From assembly GCA_905214625.1 (NCBI GenBank), contig CAJMMQ010000025.1, positions 1 to 26,049 of the forward strand: a stretch of DNA of 26,049 nucleotides. Direction: 5' to 3'. The translations under genes and the position numbers were made by a program. Within the stretch, counting starts at the first letter, position 1, and every line of letters starts with the position of its first letter. Origin of the DNA: an uncultured bacterium (GTDB lineage Bacteria; Bacteroidota; Bacteroidia; Bacteroidales; Bacteroidaceae). Shown piece after piece: positions 21,392 through 26,049 of the stretch. Below the pieces are notes generated by a model that was given only the letters and a program-made list of their open reading frames with translations, was not told where the DNA came from and did no database searches.

Positions 21392-22578
21392 TACCAGTTG
21401 GTGTAAACCACGTCGGCTGCAAGCGAGTTGGTGCTCGGCTCTGAAGTGGTGATGCCCGAATAGGTGTATATATCTACTGCGCCGCAAAAAGCCGAATAAT
21501 ACTGTCTGGTGTGCACGGCATAGGGCACGGCGCGGGCCAGGCGGGCCTTGAACTCGGCGAGCAGGGCCTCGTCGGGACAAAGATGCTCAACATAGTCGCC
21601 GAAGTCGAAAAACAGCACGGGCGTGTATCCGTCCATGCGCTGCAGGCCTGCAAGCTGTGAAGGGTCGAACTTATAGCGGCTGTTTATCACCTTCATAATC
21701 TCAGCCAGGGCATCCATCTGGCTGCAGTCGGTTATGCCGAGCGTGCCGTAGGGATATGTGTAAGTAGAATAAAAATCGTAGAATCCTTGGGCAACAGCCT
21801 GATAGTCGGGCTCGCCGAGGAGGCTTGCGCCAATCTTGTCATACGGCATGCCGTAGGCCATTATCTCCGTCGGACAGGCTATTATGTGGCCGGTGACGTG
21901 GCGCAGGTCGTAGGCCACCTCTACCGACGACATGTAGCAGTCGTCAAAGAGTATGAACTCCATGGTGAGCCCGGTCGAGGTAAGCGCGTCGGCCAGAGTT
22001 GATATGTCGGTCTGGCTGTCGCTCGTAACGCCTCCAAAATATCGCGTCATGGGCATGCCGTTGCCCACGCTGTAGTGGGGCACGAATGCCGGCGAGCGGC
22101 GCATAGCCTTGTTTTGACTCTCAACGGGCACCCACCCCATGCCGTGACAGCCGATAATCATAGAGTATATGTCGGCCGGGGCAAAGGTTTTCATGTCGTT
22201 GAGTATGCCCGAAAGTCCTGCCACCGTCGTGAACGACGGGTTTTCATAGGTCTTCAGCTCAGTGCGCGTACACTCTCCGTCCTTACAGGTTATCTCGAAC
22301 ATCTCGGCCTCGCTGGAGCTTGTAGATATAAACACTATCAGCCGCTCGTTGTCGAGTCCTCTGTTGCTTATAGCCTCCTCCATATCCTCGATGTTGATCT
22401 TGAAAGCCTCGGTGAGGTTAGTCGACCAAGGATAATACATGAACAGCGTGCGCTGCTCGGGCTTCACTTCGGGCACGTCTTCGTCGTCATCACACGACGA
22501 CAAGCCCGTAAGGGCCACCGCGACAAGCGTCATCAGCATAATTCGGCGAAGAAACTGCAAGGCTGAATATTGTTTCAT
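21376..22578 (-). CDS. Clostripain-family (C11) lipoprotein protease
   Basis: A 400-residue lipoprotein of the clostripain (peptidase C11) family. The signal sequence ends in lipobox LSSC (Cys29), followed by acidic residues (DDDEDVPEV), which in Bacteroidales often accompany surface-exposed lipoproteins. The catalytic dyad is visible: His145 in IIGCHGMGW and Cys214 in LFDDCYMSSVEVAYDLR. Relatives cleave after Arg or Lys, often after self-activation; specificity here is inferred only. The opening strand LFMYYPWSTNL replaces the usual 'MVYMAADNNL' core, a typical Bacteroidales variant. A -7 box (TAGTTTTG) and a leader of about 75 nt with a CCTGCC/GGCAGG hairpin precede it. Monocistronic. Confidence 0.92.
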   Translation of the reverse strand: MKQYSALQFLRRIMLMTLVAVALTGLSSCDDDEDVPEVKPEQRTLFMYYPWSTNLTEAFKINIEDMEEAISNRGLDNERLIVFISTSSSEAEMFEITCKDGECTRTELKTYENPSFTTVAGLSGILNDMKTFAPADIYSMIIGCHGMGWVPVESQNKAMRRSPAFVPHYSVGNGMPMTRYFGGVTSDSQTDISTLADALTSTGLTMEFILFDDCYMSSVEVAYDLRHVTGHIIACPTEIMAYGMPYDKIGASLLGEPDYQAVAQGFYDFYSTYTYPYGTLGITDCSQMDALAEIMKVINSRYKFDPSQLAGLQRMDGYTPVLFFDFGDYVEHLCPDEALLAEFKARLARAVPYAVHTRQYYSAFCGAVDIYTYSGITTSEPSTNSLAADVVYTNWYKATH

Positions 22579-22660
22579 ATCTCGATGTTTTTGGGGTTGA
22601 ATTAATCGGCTCGCAGCCAGTTTACCTGCCGCCGGCAGGACGGAGCGGCTGCAACGGTTG

Positions 22661-22668
22661 CAAAACTA
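22661..22668 (-). promoter_or_regulatory. -7 box TAGTTTTG of the clostripain-like gene
   Basis: A perfect TAnnTTTG match on the minus strand; the start near 22654 gives a leader of about 75 nt that includes the hairpin CCTGCC-GCC-GGCAGG (22626-22640). No clear -33 element. Confidence 0.5.
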
Positions 22669-22825
22669 ATAAAAATTTTTGATTATCAGGACTTTAACCT
22701 CCATTTTTTTTCTCATCCCCGCCACAGCCCCCAAGTCCGCCGGCACACCTACGCGAAGCCGTCAGCCACGGTTGCCCGCCGCGCCTGTCACCGCCGGCGC
22801 AACACACTGACACTCAACACTTTGC

Positions 22826-22906
22826 AAAAGGCCACCTTTCAGGCTGCAAAACACGGCCTTTCAGCGTGTAAAAGGTGGCCTATCAGAGCCTGATATGCCA
22901 CCTTTT
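22826..22906. repeat. Four-block 22-bp-period element, copy D
   Basis: Blocks AAAAGGCCACCTTTC (22826), AAAACACGGCCTTTC (22848), AAAAGGTGGCCTATC (22870) and GATATGCCACCTTTT (22892), exactly 22 bp apart, with spacers AGGCTGC, AGCGTGT and AGAGCCT. Blocks 3 and 4 are inverted copies (14 of 15); blocks 1 and 3 also pair. It is the only copy between divergent genes, so it cannot be a terminator for either. Confidence 0.88.
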
Positions 22907-23005
22907 GGAAAACGACGGGCATGCAGCCATAAGTCAAAACATCACACATAATCATAAAAAAAGAAAATAATTCAGTTTTTATTCGTTTATTTATAGCCTT
23001 TTATC

Positions 23006-23013
23006 TACCTTTG
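23006..23013 (+). promoter_or_regulatory. -7 box TACCTTTG of pnp
   Basis: A perfect TAnnTTTG match, 45 nt before the pnp start codon. The -33 region is T-rich but lacks a clear TTTG. Confidence 0.6.
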
Positions 23014-23058
23014 TTGAGATTTTTTTGAAGATGTTATAAAAAGAAGTTTTTTTATTAG

Positions 23059-25380
23059 ATGAACGTAATTACAAAAACAGTTTCATTGCCTGATGGCAGA
23101 ACCATCAGCATTGAAACCGGGAAAGTGGCAAAGCAGGCCGACGGCTCTTGTATGCTCCGTATGGGCAACACTGTACTTCTGGCCACTGTTTGTGCCGCAA
23201 AAGATGCAGTTCCCGGAACAGATTTTATGCCTTTGCAGGTTGAGTACAGAGAACAGTATGCCGCAGCCGGACGTTTTCCGGGCGGATTCACCAAGCGCGA
23301 AGGCAAAGCCAGCGATAACGAAATCCTTACATGCCGTTTGGTTGACCGTGCGTTGCGCCCCCTCTTCCCGTCAGACTTTCATGCAGAGGTTTACGTAAAC
23401 GTAATCCTTTTCTCTGCCGACGGCGTTGACCAGCCCGACGCACTGGCAGGCTTCGCAGCCTCATGTGCACTGGCATGCTCAGATATTCCGTTTGAATGTC
23501 CTATCTCAGAAGTGCGCGTAGCACGCATCAATGGCGAATATGTAGTCAATCCTACATTCGAGCAGATGAAAAGTGCCGACATGGACATCATGGTCGGTGC
23601 CTCTAAAGAGAACATCATGATGGTTGAAGGCGAGATGAACGAGGTGTCGGAACAAGACCTGCTCGGCGCGCTCAAAGCCGCACAGGAGGCAATACGCCCA
23701 ATGTGCGAGCTGCAAGAGGAGCTGATGAAGGAGCTCGGCACCGACGTGAAGCGCGAATACTGCCACGAGGTTAACGACGAAGAGCTGCGCGAACAGCTGA
23801 GAAAAGAAACCTACGACAAGTGCTACGCCATAGCCGAAGCCGGCGACCACGACAAGAAGGCACGCGAGGAGGCTTTCGAGAAGATTAAGGCCGACTTCAC
23901 CGAGGCTTACACTGCAGCCCACACCGAACTGACAGAAGACGAGCTGGAAGAGAAATGTGCACTCATAGACCGCTACTATCACGACGTTGAGCGCGACGCA
24001 ATGCGCCGCTGCATCCTCGACGAGGGCAAGCGTCTCGACGGCCGCACAACCGAAGAGATACGCCCGATATGGTGCGAAGTGAGCCCGCTGCCGATGCCTC
24101 ACGGAAGCTCTATCTTCACACGTGGCGAGACTCAGAGCCTCACTACATGTACTCTCGGAACAAAACTCGACGAGAAGATGGTTGACGATGTGCTCTGCAA
24201 GGGCTATCAGCGCTTCCTGCTCCACTATAACTTCCCGCCGTTCTGCACGGGCGAGGCTAAGGCCCAGAGAGGCGTAGGACGCCGCGAGATTGGCCACGGA
24301 CATCTGGCTTGGCGTGCGCTCAAGGGACAGATTCCAGAGGATTTCCCCTACACAGTGCGCCTCGTGTCACAGATTCTCGAGAGCAACGGCTCTTCTTCAA
24401 TGGCCACAGTATGTGCCGGCACACTGGCACTGATGGACGCCGGCGTTCCGATGAAGAAGCCCGTGAGCGGTATTGCAATGGGTCTTATCAAGAACCCGGG
24501 CGAAGACAAGTATGCCGTGTTGAGCGATATCCTCGGCGATGAGGACCACCTCGGCGACATGGACTTCAAGACAACAGGTACAAAAGACGGTCTGACAGCA
24601 ACACAGATGGATATCAAGTGCGACGGACTAAGCTTTGAAATCCTCGAGAAGGCCCTCATGCAGGCTAAGCGCGGACGTGAGTATATCCTCGGAAAGCTCA
24701 CCGACACAATAGCCGAGCCGCGCGCAGAGATGAAGCCGCAGGTACCGCGCATAGAGGCATTCGACATTCCGAAGGAGTTTATCGGAGCCGTAATAGGCCC
24801 GGGCGGAAAGATTATACAGCAGATTCAGGAAGAGTCTGGAGCCGTTATCACCATCGACGAAATCGACGGAAAGGGCAAAGTGCAGGTAAGTGCGCCTAAC
24901 AAGGAGAGCATAACTGCCGCAATATCTAAGATTAAGGCCATCGTGGCGATACCCGAAGTAGGCGAGGTTTACGACGGAACAATACGCTCTGTAATGCCTT
25001 ACGGATGCTTCGTTGAAATCATGCCGGGCAAGGACGGACTGCTGCACATATCTGAAATCGACTGGAAGCGCCTCGAAACTGTTGAGGAAGCAGGACTGAA
25101 GGAGGGCGACAAGATTACCGTCAAGCTGATGGACATCGACCAGAAGACAGGCAAGTATAAGCTCTCTCACCGTGTGCTGATACCGAAACCCGAAGGATAT
25201 GTTGAGCGCGAGCGCCGTCCAAGACCGGAGCGTCGTCCGAGACCGGAGCGCGGAGAGCGTCAGAACAACCGCGAACAGCGCCGTTTTGAGCACCGCAACA
25301 ACAACAACGACTTCCACGACCCTCTGGCACCAAGAGAGCCGAGAGACTTCAACGACAGTCTTGACCACGATAACGACTGA
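23059..25380 (+). CDS. pnp: Polyribonucleotide nucleotidyltransferase (PNPase)
   Basis: Phosphorolytic 3'-5' exoribonuclease that degrades mRNA as a ring-shaped trimer in the cytoplasm. Domain order is complete: first RNase PH core (about 10-145), the helical linker (about 150-330, unusually rich in Glu and Lys), second RNase PH core (about 335-560, with TRGETQSL and the [19 protein letters not shown] active region), KH (about 566-633, with [14 protein letters not shown]) and S1 (about 634-704, [20 protein letters not shown]). A 59-residue tail (715-773) beyond S1 is highly charged and Arg/Pro/Asn-rich ([18 protein letters not shown]...), likely disordered and RNA-binding; many PNPases end soon after S1. 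The start is set by the -7 box 45 nt upstream. A strong terminator follows. Confidence 0.98.
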   Translation: MNVITKTVSLPDGRTISIETGKVAKQADGSCMLRMGNTVLLATVCAAKDAVPGTDFMPLQVEYREQYAAAGRFPGGFTKREGKASDNEILTCRLVDRALRPLFPSDFHAEVYVNVILFSADGVDQPDALAGFAASCALACSDIPFECPISEVRVARINGEYVVNPTFEQMKSADMDIMVGASKENIMMVEGEMNEVSEQDLLGALKAAQEAIRPMCELQEELMKELGTDVKREYCHEVNDEELREQLRKETYDKCYAIAEAGDHDKKAREEAFEKIKADFTEAYTAAHTELTEDELEEKCALIDRYYHDVERDAMRRCILDEGKRLDGRTTEEIRPIWCEVSPLPMPHGSSIFTRGETQSLTTCTLGTKLDEKMVDDVLCKGYQRFLLHYNFPPFCTGEAKAQRGVGRREIGHGHLAWRALKGQIPEDFPYTVRLVSQILESNGSSSMATVCAGTLALMDAGVPMKKPVSGIAMGLIKNPGEDKYAVLSDILGDEDHLGDMDFKTTGTKDGLTATQMDIKCDGLSFEILEKALMQAKRGREYILGKLTDTIAEPRAEMKPQVPRIEAFDIPKEFIGAVIGPGGKIIQQIQEESGAVITIDEIDGKGKVQVSAPNKESITAAISKIKAIVAIPEVGEVYDGTIRSVMPYGCFVEIMPGKDGLLHISEIDWKRLETVEEAGLKEGDKITVKLMDIDQKTGKYKLSHRVLIPKPEGYVERERRPRPERRPRPERGERQNNREQRRFEHRNNNNDFHDPLAPREPRDFNDSLDHDND

Positions 25381-25408
25381 TTGAGAATATCTCATTAAGA
25401 CTATAATT

Positions 25409-25442
25409 AATGGCGGCAACTTTCACATTGCCGCCATTTTTA
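25409..25442 (+). terminator. pnp terminator
   Basis: AATGGCGGCAA (25409-25419) and TTGCCGCCATT (25428-25438) form a perfect 11-bp stem with an 8-nt loop, followed by TTTATTATC, 28 nt after the stop. Confidence 0.92.
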
Positions 25443-25594
25443 TTATCATCTGCACGGATTGACAAAGGCACGACAGCATGGCCGGAACACCGCATACAGG
25501 CTGTCTGAAAGCATAAAATACATTAACAAAATAAACCTTCGTCATAAAATACGTCTATATAAATAAAACGTCAAATCATTTAAAACCTGACATC

Positions 25595-26049
25595 ATGAAG
25601 ATTCTTACTGCAACCCTGACCATCATCCTAACATTAGCCACAGCCCCAATTTCGCGCGCCCAGAGCCATCAGCCCGGCCACTGCGGCCAACAACACTGCC
25701 ATGCCTGCGACGACGGCTCACACGCAAAGAAAAGGCATCATGGCTGCAACAACGACTATCTTATAAGCAACTTCAAGGTGTATTACCGCGGTCAGGCGGT
25801 TGAAGACGCCACGGCATCAAGCTTCAGCGTCATTGGCGAAGGATACGCAAAAGACAGCTTCAGGGTGTTCTACAAGGGACAGAAGGTTGGCGATGCCACG
25901 GCTTCGAGCTTCACCCTGCTTGGCGAAGGCTACGCAAAAGACAACTTCAGAGTGTTCTACAAGGGACAGAAGATTGACGAGGCAACGGCATCGAGCTTCA
26001 CACTGCTCGGCCGTGGATATGCCAAAGACAACTTCAGAGTGTTCTACAA
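25595..26049 (+). CDS. DKNYY-repeat secreted protein with His/Cys-rich N-terminus (partial)
   Basis: The first 151 codons of a gene cut by the window end. A signal peptide (residues 1-22, cleaved near SRA) is followed by a short segment (25-51) with seven His and four Cys, including GHCGQQHCHAC and RHHGC, a plausible metal-binding region. From residue 60 it consists of 29-residue tandem repeats (60-88, 89-117, 118-146, next begun) of the pattern F+V(F/Y)YKGQK...ATASSFTLLGEGYAKDN, matching the DKNYY family, whose members are predicted secreted or surface proteins of unknown role. Repeats are very similar at DNA level (87-bp period), so copy number can vary. Stop codon not seen; no neighbours visible. 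The ATG at 25595 is the only start giving the signal peptide. Confidence 0.85.
   Translation, partial: MKILTATLTIILTLATAPISRAQSHQPGHCGQQHCHACDDGSHAKKRHHGCNNDYLISNFKVYYRGQAVEDATASSFSVIGEGYAKDSFRVFYKGQKVGDATASSFTLLGEGYAKDNFRVFYKGQKIDEATASSFTLLGRGYAKDNFRVFY

Larger units (their letters stand above)
22579..23058. other. Divergent intergenic region with repeat cluster D
   Basis: It separates the divergent clostripain-like and pnp genes and holds the -7 boxes of both (22661-22668 and 23006-23013) with repeat cluster D (22826-22906) between them. A GC-rich stretch (about 22725-22805) has CCGCCGG/CCGGCG-type short palindromes but no gene. Confidence 0.6.

Overview
The window looks like chromosomal DNA of a Prevotella-like member of the Bacteroidales. 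The evidence is: Bacteroidetes-type promoters (-7 TAnnTTTG with an upstream TTTG/TTG) before most transcription units; no strong Shine-Dalgarno sequences; an S46 dipeptidyl peptidase, a DUF4369/TlpA-like lipoprotein, a clostripain-family lipoprotein and an OMP_b-brl_3-type TonB-linked outer-membrane protein; and a secreted protein ending in the short sorting-like tail typical of Prevotella. I see no phage, transposase, integrase, rRNA or CRISPR array. Most genes are ordinary core or envelope genes; the unusual material is in the intergenic DNA.

Layout. 1-914: gene-poor stretch with a nested inverted repeat (392-550) and a structured leader. 915-1598 (+): secreted protein with a sorting-like C-terminus. 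2345-2761 (-): small secreted protein. 3109-5229 (-): DPP7-type S46 peptidase. 5341-8134 (-): fused SpmA/SpmB-like membrane protein followed by a Wzx/MATE-type flippase, probably one operon. 8625-9785 (-): GT4 glycosyltransferase. 10031-11245 (-): secreted NPP-type phosphodiesterase. 11439-12984 (-): crcB fluoride channel plus a TlpA-like lipoprotein without its CXXC cysteines, preceded by three tandem 88-bp promoter copies. 13614-14771 (-): PepSY membrane protein. 15722-15793 (-): tRNA-Arg(CCU). 15900-18395 (+): TonB-linked outer-membrane protein. 18547-18915 (-): DUF454 protein. 19165-21210 (-): metG. 21376-22578 (-): clostripain-family lipoprotein. 23059-25380 (+): pnp. 25595-end (+): DKNYY-repeat protein with a His/Cys-rich N-terminus, cut by the window edge.

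The signal I would follow first is an intergenic repeat family. Four clusters (8369-8449, 13405-13485, 15277-15357, 22826-22906) each hold four 15-bp blocks of form AAAA-N7-TTTY separated by 7-bp spacers, so blocks start exactly every 22 bp and each element is 81 bp. Some neighbouring blocks are inverted copies of each other. A more degenerate relative lies at 1831-1933. A- and T-tracts therefore recur every 11 bp, close to one helical turn, so these elements are candidates for curved DNA or for phased protein-binding sites, and also for hairpin-forming transcripts. The second notable signal is the exact triplication of a promoter unit before crcB. Several genes have the -7 box only 4-8 nt before the start codon, implying leaderless mRNAs.

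Functionally the genes fit a gut or oral saccharolytic/proteolytic anaerobe: envelope assembly (flippase, glycosyltransferase), peptide and nucleotide scavenging at the cell surface (DPP7, clostripain-like, NPP), ion and metal handling (CrcB, PepSY protein, TonB-linked protein) and housekeeping RNA functions (MetG, PNPase, tRNA-Arg).
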